Shown: piece after piece, positions 34,225 through 43,443 of the stretch
How the letters are laid out: every line of letters begins with the position of its first letter
Numbering within the stretch: position 1 is the first letter of the stretch
Assembly (NCBI RefSeq): GCF_005233515.1
Contig: NZ_QFZZ01000002.1
Span: forward strand, 744,001-808,000
Length of the DNA: 64,000 bases
Direction of reading: 5' to 3'
Source of the DNA: Pseudomonas sp. CFBP13508
GTDB taxonomy: Bacteria > Pseudomonadota > Gammaproteobacteria > Pseudomonadales > Pseudomonadaceae
The notes under the pieces: model-generated
Seen by the model: only the letters and a program-made list of their open reading frames with translations
What the model was told of the DNA's origin: nothing
The model's database searches: none
Position numbers and translations under genes: made by a program

Positions 34225-35580
34225 TCAGTCCTGAGCCGGGGTCAGCGCGACGCGCAACGCCTCGATGGCGGCGTCCCGCGCACCGATGTCGGCAAACGCC
34301 GGGCTGTCGCCCACGCACTCACCGGCCAGCCAGACGCTGAAGCTCAATTCTTCAGTACGCACGTCCAGCGGCTCGCCGGACTGCAACTGTTTGGTCGCCT
34401 GGCCGGCAGTTTTGCCGTCGGCGAAGTTGCGCGACAACAGCAGTTGCTCGCCATCGGCTGCCAGCAGACGGAAACGGAAACTGCCGTCGTCCTCGCGGAA
34501 GCTGACGAAACGCGCGGCCTTCGCGGCTTTTTTCTTGGTAGTCGCGGCGACCTGAACCTGATTGACGAAAGAACGCAGGCCGACAGCTTCGCGCAATTCG
34601 TTGAGAAATGGCGTCGCAACCGCACGAGCCTTCTTCGCACCGATCTGCAGAATGTCTTCCAGATCCGCAGGACGCTCGATCAACTGGTGATACTTCTCGC
34701 GCGCCTCGCCCAGCTCGTTGTCGAGCAACTGGAACAGGCGATTCTTCGCTTCACCCCAGCCCAGACCACCGAGCAGTTCGCTGCGGAATTCGTCGGCCTG
34801 CGCCCGTGTGGCGAAGGCCTGGAACAGGGTGAACAGGTGCGAGTTGTCCGGATCTTTCGCTTCGCCCGGGGCCTTGGAGTCGGTGACGATCCGCGAGATC
34901 GCGTCCTTCATTTCCTTGGCGCTGGAGAACAGCGGAATGGTGTTGTCGTAGCTCTTCGACATCTTGCGACCGTCGAGGCCCGGCAAGGTGGCCACGCTTT
35001 CTTCGATCAGCGCTTCGGGCATGGTGAAAAACTCTTTGCCCTGACCGAACAGATGGTTGAAACGCTGGCCGATATCGCGGGCCATTTCCACATGCTGAAT
35101 CTGATCGCGACCGACCGGCACCTTGTGCGCGTTGAACATCAGAATGTCCGCCGCCATCAGCACCGGATAGCTGTACAGGCCCATGGTGATGCCGGCATCC
35201 GGGTCTTCACCGGTTTCAACGTTCTTGTCCACCGAGGCCTTGTAGGCGTGCGCACGGTTGAGCAGGCCCTTGGCGGCGACGCAGGTCAGCAGCCAGGTCA
35301 GCTCGGGGATTTCCGGGATGTCGGACTGGCGGTAGAAGGTCACGCGGTCAACATCGAGGCCGCCGGCCAGCCAGGTCGCGGCGATTTCCAGACGCGAGCG
35401 CTGGATGCGCACCGGGTCATCGCATTTGATCAAGGCGTGGTAGTCGGCCAGGAAATAGAACGAATCGGCCTGGCTGTCGCGGCTGGCGAGGATTGCCGGG
35501 CGGATGGCGCCAGCGTAGTTGCCCAGATGCGGCGTGCCGGTGGTGGTGATGCCGGTGAGAATGCGGGTACGGTTGGTCAT
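34225..35580 (-). CDS. trpS: Tryptophanyl-tRNA synthetase
   Basis: TrpRS charges tRNA-Trp. The protein is 451 residues from the ATG at 35580 (MTNRTRILTG), longer than the short E. coli form because of a C-terminal extension known in pseudomonads. The class I HIGH-type site is GTPHLGNYAGAIRP near the N-terminus and the KMSKS site is intact in GRKMSKSYDNTIPLF. The reading frame extends eight codons further upstream without a better start. Confidence 0.97.
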   Translation of the reverse strand: MTNRTRILTGITTTGTPHLGNYAGAIRPAILASRDSQADSFYFLADYHALIKCDDPVRIQRSRLEIAATWLAGGLDVDRVTFYRQSDIPEIPELTWLLTCVAAKGLLNRAHAYKASVDKNVETGEDPDAGITMGLYSYPVLMAADILMFNAHKVPVGRDQIQHVEMARDIGQRFNHLFGQGKEFFTMPEALIEESVATLPGLDGRKMSKSYDNTIPLFSSAKEMKDAISRIVTDSKAPGEAKDPDNSHLFTLFQAFATRAQADEFRSELLGGLGWGEAKNRLFQLLDNELGEAREKYHQLIERPADLEDILQIGAKKARAVATPFLNELREAVGLRSFVNQVQVAATTKKKAAKAARFVSFREDDGSFRFRLLAADGEQLLLSRNFADGKTAGQATKQLQSGEPLDVRTEELSFSVWLAGECVGDSPAFADIGARDAAIEALRVALTPAQD

Positions 35581-35604
35581 GGGTAATCGCTTGTCAGACT
35601 GCAA

Positions 35605-36234
35605 TCAATTCGAGAGACGCGGCAGCAGCAGATCCTTGAGATCGGTCAGCTTGCCGTGAAAAAAGTGTCCGCATTCTGCCACTTTCAGCAGCTCATGGGG
35701 GCGCTGGAGTTGTTCCGACCATTGGTAGACCAGTTGCGGATCGATGACTTCATCGGTTTCCGGCTGGATCACGGTCAACCCGCCGTGCTGCGGCAGTTGA
35801 TCCTGCTCGCCCAGACGCATCACCGCCGGGGCAACCATGAACAGGTGGGCAAGCTGGACGCCTTGGGCTTCGAGACGGCCGCCGAGACTTGCTGCAACAA
35901 ATCCGCCGAAGGAGAAACCGAACAGGGTCAGCGGCAGATTCGGGTGTTTTTCCCGCAGCCATGTGGCGGCGGCCTGGGCGTCGTCGACTTCACCGGTGCC
36001 CATGTCATGCGTGCCCTGGCTGGCGCCGACGCCGCGATAGTTGAAACGCAAGGTGATCAGGCCTGCGTCACGCGCGGTGCGCTGCAGGGTCGAGACGACC
36101 TTGTTGAGCATGGTGCCGCCCTGTACCGGGTTCGGATGGCAGATCAGCGCGATGCCGCGTGGCTGCTCGTTATCCAGGTAAAGGCTTTCCAATTGACCCA
36201 CCGGGCCGTCAATCACTACAGGGGTTTCACGCAT
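35605..36234 (-). CDS. Alpha/beta-fold hydrolase
   Basis: This 209-residue serine hydrolase of unknown substrate has a nucleophile elbow GFSFGG, HPNPVQGG near the oxyanion region, a FNYRGVGASQG segment and a final histidine in AECGHFFHGKL. No signal peptide is seen. It lies upstream of trpS on the same strand with a 24-base gap and is divergent from zapG. The ATG at 36234 (MRETPVVIDG) is preferred over the long frame reaching 36387, which would overlap zapG. Confidence 0.85.
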   Translation of the reverse strand: MRETPVVIDGPVGQLESLYLDNEQPRGIALICHPNPVQGGTMLNKVVSTLQRTARDAGLITLRFNYRGVGASQGTHDMGTGEVDDAQAAATWLREKHPNLPLTLFGFSFGGFVAASLGGRLEAQGVQLAHLFMVAPAVMRLGEQDQLPQHGGLTVIQPETDEVIDPQLVYQWSEQLQRPHELLKVAECGHFFHGKLTDLKDLLLPRLSN

Positions 36235-36378
36235 CAGCAAGGGAGGAACTCCGTGACCTCGAATCGGGTCGACTCGTCTAGCAAATTGTCTGTGCCAATC
36301 TATTGCGAGTGAATCGCGGTATACAGCGCAGGTTCGAGCCGTTAACGTAAAGCAAAGCCGTTTATAGAGGAAGGACTC

Positions 36379-36813
36379 GTGGAACACTCGCTCTTAGTTT
36401 GGTTGTTACCGACTCTTGCCCTGGTTGTGGGTGTCGCCATTGGATTCCTGATCGCGCGCGTTGCGCCGAACGCCGCACCGAGCCGCACGCAGCGTCAACT
36501 GGATGATATCCAGGAGCGTTTCGACAGTTACCAGAACGAAGTGGTCACCCACTTCAACAGCACCGCGATGCTGGTCAAGAAGCTCACTCAGAGCTATCAG
36601 GAAGTGCAGGATCATCTCGCCGAGGGCGCCAATCGCCTGGCCCTGGACGAGCAGACCCGCCAGCGCCTGATCGCCGCCCTGCACGCCGACGCAGCGCAGG
36701 CACCACGTGAACGCCTGACGCCACCGCGCGATCAGGAGCCACCGCGTGATTACGCACCGAAGAGCCCGAATTCGCCGGGCATGCTTGATGAGCATTATGG
36801 TCTGAAGAAGTAA
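36379..36813 (+). CDS. zapG: YhcB/ZapG family (DUF1043) envelope protein
   Basis: The 144-residue inner-membrane protein has one N-terminal helix (about 5-26) and a coiled-coil cytoplasmic part (about 35-95, with RQLDDIQERFDSYQNEVVTH cut by family hallmarks). A proline-rich, disordered tail follows. In E. coli YhcB links cell division and envelope growth. The start is GTG with AGAGGAAGGA just upstream. A strong terminator follows. Confidence 0.88.
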   Translation: MEHSLLVWLLPTLALVVGVAIGFLIARVAPNAAPSRTQRQLDDIQERFDSYQNEVVTHFNSTAMLVKKLTQSYQEVQDHLAEGANRLALDEQTRQRLIAALHADAAQAPRERLTPPRDQEPPRDYAPKSPNSPGMLDEHYGLKK

Positions 36814-36832
36814 TCGGGTTTCGCTGCGAACA

Positions 36833-36870
36833 AAAAGCCCCCGGACAGTGATGTGTCCGGGGGCTTTTTT
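36833..36870. terminator. Terminator after zapG
   Basis: A long perfect stem, AGCCCCCGGACA/TGTCCGGGGGCT, with T run on the plus strand and A run on the other side. Confidence 0.9.
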
Positions 36871-36903
36871 GTATCTGCAATCTTCGCTGCGCTTGCCGGC
36901 CTC

Positions 36904-36969
36904 TTCGCGAGCAGGCTCGCTCCCACAAGGGGAATGCATTTCAAATGTGGGAGCGAGCCTGCTCGCGAA
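36904..36969. repeat. REP doublet (GGGAGCGAGCCTGCTCGCGAA family)
   Basis: Two inverted copies of the REP core separated by about 20 bases lie in the convergent gap between zapG and the OmpA-type lipoprotein gene. Confidence 0.9.
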
Positions 36970-36994
36970 AGGGCCGCTACAGGCGACACAAAAA

Positions 36995-37020
36995 AATGCC
37001 CGATCACAAGACCGGGCATT
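36995..37020 (-). terminator. Terminator of the OmpA-type lipoprotein gene
   Basis: Stem AATGCCCG/CGGGCATT lies just after the stop codon; on the minus strand it is followed by TTTTTT-rich sequence. Confidence 0.8.
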
Positions 37021-37039
37021 TCTTCATCCAGGCAATCGC

Positions 37040-37774
37040 TTACGGATACTGCTGCACCGTACCCGGCTGTTGTTGCTGACCACCATACTGCTGACCCGGA
37101 ATTGCTTTCAGGTTGACCTCGACCCGGCGATTCTGCGCGCGGCCGTTGACGTCACCGTTACTGGCAATCGGGTTATCCGGGCCGGCGCCACGGGCCGACA
37201 GGTTGGCACCGCTGACGCCTTGCGAGGTCAGGTAGGTCGCGACGCTCTGCGCACGACGCTGGGACAGGTCCATGTTGTGCTGGCGGCTGCCGGTGCTGTC
37301 GGTGTAGCCGACGATTTCGATCTGGTTCTGGTTGAACTCTTTCAGCGAGTTGGCCAGGTTGTTCAGCGGTTGATAGAAGCTGGAAGCGATGTTCGCCGAA
37401 TCGGTGGCGAATGTGATGTTGCCCGGCATGATCAGCTTGATCTGATCGCCCTGACGCTGCACTTCAACGCCAGTGTTGGCCATGCTCGCGCGCAGTTTCT
37501 TTTCCTGCTGGTCGGCGTAGTAGCCGTAGCCTGCTGCGGAAGCACCGACGACAGCAGCGCCGATCAAGGCGCCCTTGCCACGGTTGTCGTGACCGATGGC
37601 GGCACCGGCAAGTGCACCGGCCAGCGCACCGAGGCCACCGTATTTGGCGGTTTTGCTCATGCCTTGCGAGCCACCGTCGGCCTGACCCTGATTGTCATAC
37701 GGATTAGGCGAGGCGCAGCCGGACAGCACGGCCACGGCAGTAGCGACAATAATCAAACGACGCGTGGTGAACAT
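37040..37774 (-). CDS. OmpA-family lipoprotein with glycine-zipper segment
   Basis: The 244 residues begin with a lipoprotein signal (VAVLSGC lipobox). A glycine-zipper region follows (GGLGALAGALAGAAIG and GKGALIGAAVVGASAAG), then an OmpA C-terminal peptidoglycan-binding domain (ITFATDSANI, VGYTDSTGSRQHNMDLSQRRA, GAGPDNPIASN). The tail is rich in glutamine and glycine. The layout resembles E. coli YiaD. It probably links the outer membrane to peptidoglycan. The ATG at 37774 has GAGAGCTC-type purines upstream. Confidence 0.88.
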   Translation of the reverse strand: MFTTRRLIIVATAVAVLSGCASPNPYDNQGQADGGSQGMSKTAKYGGLGALAGALAGAAIGHDNRGKGALIGAAVVGASAAGYGYYADQQEKKLRASMANTGVEVQRQGDQIKLIMPGNITFATDSANIASSFYQPLNNLANSLKEFNQNQIEIVGYTDSTGSRQHNMDLSQRRAQSVATYLTSQGVSGANLSARGAGPDNPIASNGDVNGRAQNRRVEVNLKAIPGQQYGGQQQQPGTVQQYP

Positions 37775-37894
37775 GGAGAGCTCCTGGTTTTTTGCATTCT
37801 GTGGTGCAGCGGCCACTGATCAATCAATGGACCTGCGCGGGCGTTGGATCATGACAATGCCTAAAAATTCCGCCCGCTGCCCGTGACAAAAAAT

Positions 37895-38528
37895 TCAGGC
37901 ACGTACAAACGGGTTCTCGCGCATCTCATCACCCAGACGCGTGTCCGGACCGTGCCCGGTGACAACCGTCGCGTCCTCGTCCAGCGTATACAGCCGCTGC
38001 TTGATCGAACGCACGATGGTCGCCTGATCGCCGCCCCACAAATCCGTGCGCCCAACCCCGCGACGAAACAGCGTGTCGCCGGCTATCAACAGCTTAGCCT
38101 CGGAAAACCAAAAGCTCATGGAACCGGGGGTATGACCCGGCGTGTGCAAAGCCACGCCGCAACCGCAGGCCAGCTCTTCGTCATCGCTCAACCAGCGATC
38201 CGGCGATGGCACCGGGGTGTAAGGCACGCCGAACATCTGGCATTGCATCTCCAGATTGTCCCAGAGGAACTGGTCTTCCTTGTGCAGATGCAAAGGCGCC
38301 GGTCTTCACCTTCATTTGGCCGGAAGCCAGGAAGTGATCGAGATGGGCGTGGGTGTGGATGATGCTGACGACTTTCAGGCCATGGGCATCGAGACGCGCC
38401 ATGATCAGGTCGGGGTTGCCGCCCGGGTCGACGACGATGGCTTTCTTGGTGATCGGGTCGCCGATGATCGTGCAGTTGCACTGGAGCGGGCCGACGGGGA
38501 AGGTTTCGCGGATGAGGGAAACATTCAT
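37895..38528 (-). pseudogene. MBL-fold hydrolase (glyoxalase II-like), frameshifted
   Basis: Two adjoining frames together make one metallo-beta-lactamase-fold protein of about 210 residues. The N-terminal part from the ATG at 38528 holds CNCTIIGD and the metal-binding THAHLDH. After about codon 75 the frame must change to continue with LHLHKEDQFLWDNLEMQ, HTPGHTPGSMSFW and LIAGDTLFRRGVGRTD, ending at 37895. The break lies near 38290-38300, in a GCC-TTT context that would read correctly with two extra C. All metal ligands survive on one side or the other, so the lesion is recent or is a sequence error. Confidence 0.8.
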
Positions 38529-38582
38529 TAAACAGTCCTTCAAGAAAGATCACCATTTTTCATATTCTAATGTCCCACCTAG

Positions 38583-40286
38583 CTAAAGACCCAGGCCTTG
38601 GCACTCTATCGTTTTATCTGCTACAGAGAACGTTACACTCACGTGATCACTTTCAAACAACGAGTTCACACCGCCCATAACACCCGCCGGAACATTATGC
38701 ATAAAATGCTGAATCACCTTATCGGGTTCTTCAATTGGCAGGACGCTTGCTGCATTCCATTGCTCAGGAGTAGTCTGGCTATGCCCATGTATAACCTGTC
38801 CTTTTTTTAATAAATTTCTAAGAGTATTCCATTCATATGAAACAACGCCTGACGGCCAAACACAAAAATCAAAGTTTGTAACATTGTGTATAAGCAAAAA
38901 TGATGAGTTATCTGAATTGCACGACAAGCCTGCCTCGCCAAGCCAATCGTTCAATGATCCACATTCCAGCGCTTGCCGGGCACCGTCCAATTGCATCAGA
39001 CCCTTTGATAGTTTATTAGTCCGAACATAATCTAAATCGCCAGCGAGATAAGCCTTCCCCCCCGCACGCAAATACTTCACTTGCACAAAGAAAAAATGCT
39101 TGCGGGACAAGTCTTCAATAATCATATCCACATCAAGATCGAATGCATCACCCGCTTTCATATCCCATGACAACCCGGGATGAACTACGTAACAACCAGA
39201 AAGTTCCTCACAATCGAAATATCTGGCGATGTAATGCTTTTCAAAAAACATCCCCAACAACTCATTCAGGCGGGCATCGGACAGCTTACTGGCAACGTCA
39301 TGAAAAATACTACGCAATTGCACTGTAACTGTCGGGTTATCTATACGAACGCCATTATTACCAAAAATAAAAACTCGATCCGGCAGCGCTCTATCTTTCA
39401 GAAAATCTTTCAACCAATCGATATCCGCCTTGCATAAAGAGATCTTATCCAAGTACTCAAATGGCATTTCAATCATTTCATTTTTAATCTGACACCACAT
39501 AATAAGGGCTGTTAAGTCACATAGCTTATTTATCCACTTTACTGATTCCAGCCTGGCGAGCCTACCGGGCAATTCCCCGGCTGGTATTGCAAAAATCTTG
39601 TCCCGCAGATTTTGTCCGAGCAAAGAAATGACCTTTCCAAACTCGGGACTATTCTGGAAACCTTTTACGACTGGATCAAATAACGCGAGACTGGATATCG
39701 CACTGGTTTGCTCCAGATAATTGGCGAACCACTTCCTGTGCAACTGAGCGACCACCTCCTGATCAGCGGCTATCACTCGTACGCTGTCCGATGTGAACGT
39801 TACATGCGCCACACCCGTTAAAACCAAGAATAAAACTTCACTTAACAAATAAAAAGAGAGAACTTTAGAAAGTCCTTGGGCATTAAAATCCTCACCGCAA
39901 CACTGAAAAACCTCAAACGATTCCAACATCCTGTCGAGTTGGAGGTTTACCGAATCACAAGCTCGAACCGCCAATGCGCAAGAGATTTCTTTTGTCGCTG
40001 CCCCGCCTTTAATTTCATGAAGAAATGGCAACACAGCGGATGCAACATCATGCACATTAGCTTTCCTGGTTTGCTCCAAAGCGTTGACGACACCACTGAC
40101 CTTAGGATATATCGACATCTTCTCCTGATCAAACAGCAATGCCAGTTGAAATACTTGCGGATTGGCAATCACATATTCCGGCTTAAACGTCCGCTCTACA
40201 TAACTGACCGCATTAAATGACAAGGGAGTATTCAGAAGATCCCTAATAGCCAGGAGCGCTCCTCGCTCAAGTCCATACCACCGCAT
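38583..40286 (-). CDS. AT-rich orphan protein, possible PD-(D/E)XK nuclease core
   Basis: This 567-residue protein from the ATG at 40286 is not of a family I recognise. Its codons are much richer in A and T than all neighbours, a sign of recent transfer. Most of it is helical with few landmarks. Near residues 380-410 it reads FDLDVDMIIED, then ten residues later FFVQVKYLR. An aspartate strand followed about 15 residues on by Q-x-K is the pattern of Mrr-like restriction-type nucleases. No signal peptide or membrane helix is seen. It stands alone between the broken hydrolase gene and a LuxR regulator. A defence role is only a possibility. Confidence 0.6.
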   Translation of the reverse strand: MRWYGLERGALLAIRDLLNTPLSFNAVSYVERTFKPEYVIANPQVFQLALLFDQEKMSIYPKVSGVVNALEQTRKANVHDVASAVLPFLHEIKGGAATKEISCALAVRACDSVNLQLDRMLESFEVFQCCGEDFNAQGLSKVLSFYLLSEVLFLVLTGVAHVTFTSDSVRVIAADQEVVAQLHRKWFANYLEQTSAISSLALFDPVVKGFQNSPEFGKVISLLGQNLRDKIFAIPAGELPGRLARLESVKWINKLCDLTALIMWCQIKNEMIEMPFEYLDKISLCKADIDWLKDFLKDRALPDRVFIFGNNGVRIDNPTVTVQLRSIFHDVASKLSDARLNELLGMFFEKHYIARYFDCEELSGCYVVHPGLSWDMKAGDAFDLDVDMIIEDLSRKHFFFVQVKYLRAGGKAYLAGDLDYVRTNKLSKGLMQLDGARQALECGSLNDWLGEAGLSCNSDNSSFLLIHNVTNFDFCVWPSGVVSYEWNTLRNLLKKGQVIHGHSQTTPEQWNAASVLPIEEPDKVIQHFMHNVPAGVMGGVNSLFESDHVSVTFSVADKTIECQGLGL

Positions 40287-40364
40287 ACACAATCTCGACT
40301 ATCAATAAACAAAAGACTTCACCAGCCAATTATAGCGAAACAGTTTCCGCTGGTAGAACCCGTG

Positions 40365-43100
40365 TTAGTGCAAAACCCCTAGCTCCTTTGCCCGAGCGAC
40401 GGCCTGCGTACGCCGCTCAACCCCGAGCTTGCTATTGATATGGCTGGCGTGGGTTTTCACCGTGTGCAGGGAAATGAACAACTGCTCGCTGATTTCCTGA
40501 TTGGAACAGCCTTGAGCGATCAGGCGCAGCACGGCCAATTCCCGGCTGCTGAGTTGTTCGGTCGTTGAATTTTCTACGCTCGGTCGCGGCGCGGCTGTTG
40601 GGAAATGCGTGAGCAATTGCTGGCTGACCGCGTTGCAGGAGAGTGCCTGCAATTGCCCGCGCATCCAGTCGGCATGGCTTTTCAGCAGCGCATCGAAGGG
40701 CTGGAAGACGCCGCCGGCAGCGGCTTCCAGAGCTTGGCTCAACGTTTTGCGGGCTTCCGGTTCGCGCCCATTCGACAGCAACAGCGTCACCTTCTGCGTC
40801 AACGCCATCACGCTTAGCAACTGCCGCCCGGTCCGCTGGCCGTTTTCATGCAACACGTTCAAGCGCCCTTCGGCCAGCATCGGTTGGCCCTGAATTACAT
40901 CGAGCAGCGCCTGTTGCAGCTCCACATGCAGCGGCAGCTGCGGATGAAACTCCGGCGGTGCAGCGGCGTGTTCGCCGGTGTAGGTCTGGCCCAGGCGCGC
41001 AAGCCACGCCTCGGCGAGATCGATGCGGCCCTGGGCCAGCCACAGCTCGCATTTGACCAGGGTGATCATCGCCAGGTAGTAGATCGGCGGCACGTCCCAG
41101 ATGTGCATCAGGCGTTCGGCTTCGGCGAGTTCGGCGAAGGCCTTGGCGAACTCGCCGCTGGCGCCGTCGAGGCGGGCAATCACGCAGTGGCCGATCAGCA
41201 CGCTGATGTCGCGACAGGCCCGCGCCTCGCCAATGCCGGCCAGCAGGCGTACGCGTGCGGCTTGCGGCTGCAAACGCATCGCCAGCAGGAAACCTTCGTA
41301 CAACGTCAGCCGCGCGCGCACGGCGTACAGGCGTTGCGGCGACAGACCGCGCAAGCGCTCCAGGCCCTGATGCACTTCATTCAGCGCGCGCTGAATCTCG
41401 CCCCGCGATTGCAGAACCCGCGCCCTGTCGTAATGCGCCAACGCTTCAAATAACGGATTGCCGACCCGCTGCGCCAGCTCAAGCGATTCGCGGTTCAGGC
41501 CACGGGCGCGCCACAGATCACCGTCGGCGATCGCCAGATTGGACAAGGTCGACAGGCACATCAGGCGCTGGCCGTAACGCTTGGCCGGCAGGCTCTCCAG
41601 CGCTTCGCTGCAATAGCGCAGGGTCAGTTCGCGATGGCCGCGCCCGCGAGCGATGATCCCGCTAAGCGCCAGCCATTGCGCCAGCATGGATTTCTGCGCC
41701 GTGGCCGAAGGCGCCGGCAGGAAGCGGCTCAAATGGCTGGCCAGCTCTTCAGCGGCGTCGAGCTGACAGGCCAGCCCCAGCGCCCAGCTGTAGAGCACGA
41801 TCAGCCGTGGCGTGCTGATCAGCAGGCTGTCGGGCAAGTCCATTTTCCAGCGCAGCAGCATGCCGACGTTCTGCTCGGCGAGCAGCTGTTCTTCGGACAG
41901 GTTCTGTACGAGATTTGCCGCGACATCGAGATGCCCGGCACGCAACGCCTGCTCCACCGCTTCGTCGAGCAAACCCTGTGCGTTGAACCAGCGGCAGGCG
42001 CGCAAATGCAGGGTGGCGTTGGGCACCATCGCCTGGGCGATTGGCCGGCTGCGCAACAAGTCAGAAAACAAATGGTGATAGCGATACCAGTGACCGTGCT
42101 CGTCCAGCGGCACCAGAAATACCTGGTGGGCGAGCAGAAAGCGCAGGATCTCGGCGCTGTCATGGGCTTCGCGGACCGCGTCGCACAGCTCGCTGCAAAA
42201 GCGTTCCTGCGGTGCGGTTTCGTAGAGGAAGGATTGCACTTCGGTTGGCAAGCAATCGATGACTTCTTCGAGCAGATAATCGCGTATCAGCCCTTCACCG
42301 CCATTCAGCGCTTGCGGAAGCGCGGCATCGTTGCCCGCCTCGGCCACCGCCAGCAGCCAGAAGCGCAGACCGGCGACCCAGCCTTCGCTGCGCTGGATCA
42401 GGCTTTCCAGTGCTTCGCCGCGCAGTGAGCTGCTGTGGCGGTCGAGCAAAGTCAGGGCTTCGTCGTGGGTCAGGCGCAAGTCCTGTTCGTGCAGCTCAAG
42501 CAACTGCCGCGACAGGCGCAGACGCGCCAGATGCCAGTCCGGGCGCTGACGACTGGTGACCATCACCAGCAAGCCATCGGGCAGATGATTGAGGAAGAAT
42601 TGCAGGCACCGGTCCAGCACCGGCCCCTGGGCGAGGTGGTAGTCATCGAGTACCAGCAGCAACGGTGCGGCTGGATCGAGGTGCAGCGCCAGCTCATCGA
42701 GCAGACCGTCGAGCCACTCTTCGAACGCGAATGGTTGATGGCGCTGACGCATTTTCAACAGGCCGAGGGCACCAGCGCCCAACGCAGGAAAATAGTCTTG
42801 CAGACCTTCGAGCAAGCGCTCGAGAAAACGTCCGGGATCGCTGTCACGCGGACTCAAGCCCAGCCAGAGACTTTGCCAATGCGCCGGCAGGCTCTGACAG
42901 AACTCCACCGCCAGCGAGCTCTTGCCGAACCCGGCCGGGGCGCTGACCAACAGTAACCGACCATCGAGCCCGGCCTGCAGACGCTGGCAAAGGCGCGGCC
43001 GCAGGACATAGCCGTCAGGCAGCGGTGGGCGAAAAAAACGCCCGTCCAGTGCTGCGACGGTGATGCTTGCGGGACCCGGAAGTGGGGACAGATCAGTCAT
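40365..43100 (-). CDS. MalT-type LuxR-family ATP-dependent transcriptional activator
   Basis: The 911 residues have the plan of large MalT/AlkS-like activators. A STAND-type nucleotide-binding domain carries the P-loop SAPAGFGKS (54-62) and VLDDYHLAQG (Walker B-like). A long helical TPR-like sensor follows, then a C-terminal LuxR helix-turn-helix (about 850-911, LSSRELAVLRLIAQGCSNQEI and TVKTHASHINSKLGV). It lies directly upstream, on the same strand side, of the DUF1329/DUF1302/acyl-CoA ligase set. From memory the matching P. putida regulator (PP_0766) controls such genes. The ATG at 43100 is preferred over an upstream frame to 43181. Confidence 0.88.
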   Translation of the reverse strand: MTDLSPLPGPASITVAALDGRFFRPPLPDGYVLRPRLCQRLQAGLDGRLLLVSAPAGFGKSSLAVEFCQSLPAHWQSLWLGLSPRDSDPGRFLERLLEGLQDYFPALGAGALGLLKMRQRHQPFAFEEWLDGLLDELALHLDPAAPLLLVLDDYHLAQGPVLDRCLQFFLNHLPDGLLVMVTSRQRPDWHLARLRLSRQLLELHEQDLRLTHDEALTLLDRHSSSLRGEALESLIQRSEGWVAGLRFWLLAVAEAGNDAALPQALNGGEGLIRDYLLEEVIDCLPTEVQSFLYETAPQERFCSELCDAVREAHDSAEILRFLLAHQVFLVPLDEHGHWYRYHHLFSDLLRSRPIAQAMVPNATLHLRACRWFNAQGLLDEAVEQALRAGHLDVAANLVQNLSEEQLLAEQNVGMLLRWKMDLPDSLLISTPRLIVLYSWALGLACQLDAAEELASHLSRFLPAPSATAQKSMLAQWLALSGIIARGRGHRELTLRYCSEALESLPAKRYGQRLMCLSTLSNLAIADGDLWRARGLNRESLELAQRVGNPLFEALAHYDRARVLQSRGEIQRALNEVHQGLERLRGLSPQRLYAVRARLTLYEGFLLAMRLQPQAARVRLLAGIGEARACRDISVLIGHCVIARLDGASGEFAKAFAELAEAERLMHIWDVPPIYYLAMITLVKCELWLAQGRIDLAEAWLARLGQTYTGEHAAAPPEFHPQLPLHVELQQALLDVIQGQPMLAEGRLNVLHENGQRTGRQLLSVMALTQKVTLLLSNGREPEARKTLSQALEAAAGGVFQPFDALLKSHADWMRGQLQALSCNAVSQQLLTHFPTAAPRPSVENSTTEQLSSRELAVLRLIAQGCSNQEISEQLFISLHTVKTHASHINSKLGVERRTQAVARAKELGVLH

Positions 43101-43262
43101 GGCCGGCTCTTGTTCGAAGGCGATTGGCGGCGTTGCAGATGTCCGCAGCCTAGCCTTAAACGAAGAGGTAATGAAGGTCACTGCTACAAATGGCTACAAA
43201 AAGGCTACACAGCGCCGCCAAAATCCGGCATCACCGACCAATCGCGACCACGATGAATCCGT

Positions 43263-43353
43263 GTAGGAGCTGCCGAAGGCTGCGATCTCTTGACTTTGCT
43301 TTTTCCAGAATCAAAAACAGGATCAAAAGATCGCAGCCTTCGGCAGCTCCTAC
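43263..43353. repeat. REP doublet (GTAGGAGCTGCCGAAGGCTGCGATC family)
   Basis: Two inverted arms GTAGGAGCTGCCGAAGGC and GCCTTCGGCAGCTCCTAC flank a spacer of about 45 bases. With the terminator beside it, this fills most of the 343-base gap between the LuxR gene start and the DUF1329 stop. Confidence 0.9.
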
Positions 43354-43385
43354 ATGAGCGGTGCGGCGTAAACCGCACGCAAAAA

Positions 43386-43410
43386 AACGCCCCGAACCGG
43401 TCGGGGCGTT
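43386..43410 (-). terminator. Terminator of the DUF1302-DUF1329 genes
   Basis: Stem AACGCCCCGA/TCGGGGCGTT followed on the minus strand by seven T, just downstream of the DUF1329 stop. Confidence 0.88.
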
Positions 43411-43443
43411 TTCACGAGGGTGCGGCCTCGGGTTTACGCAGGT

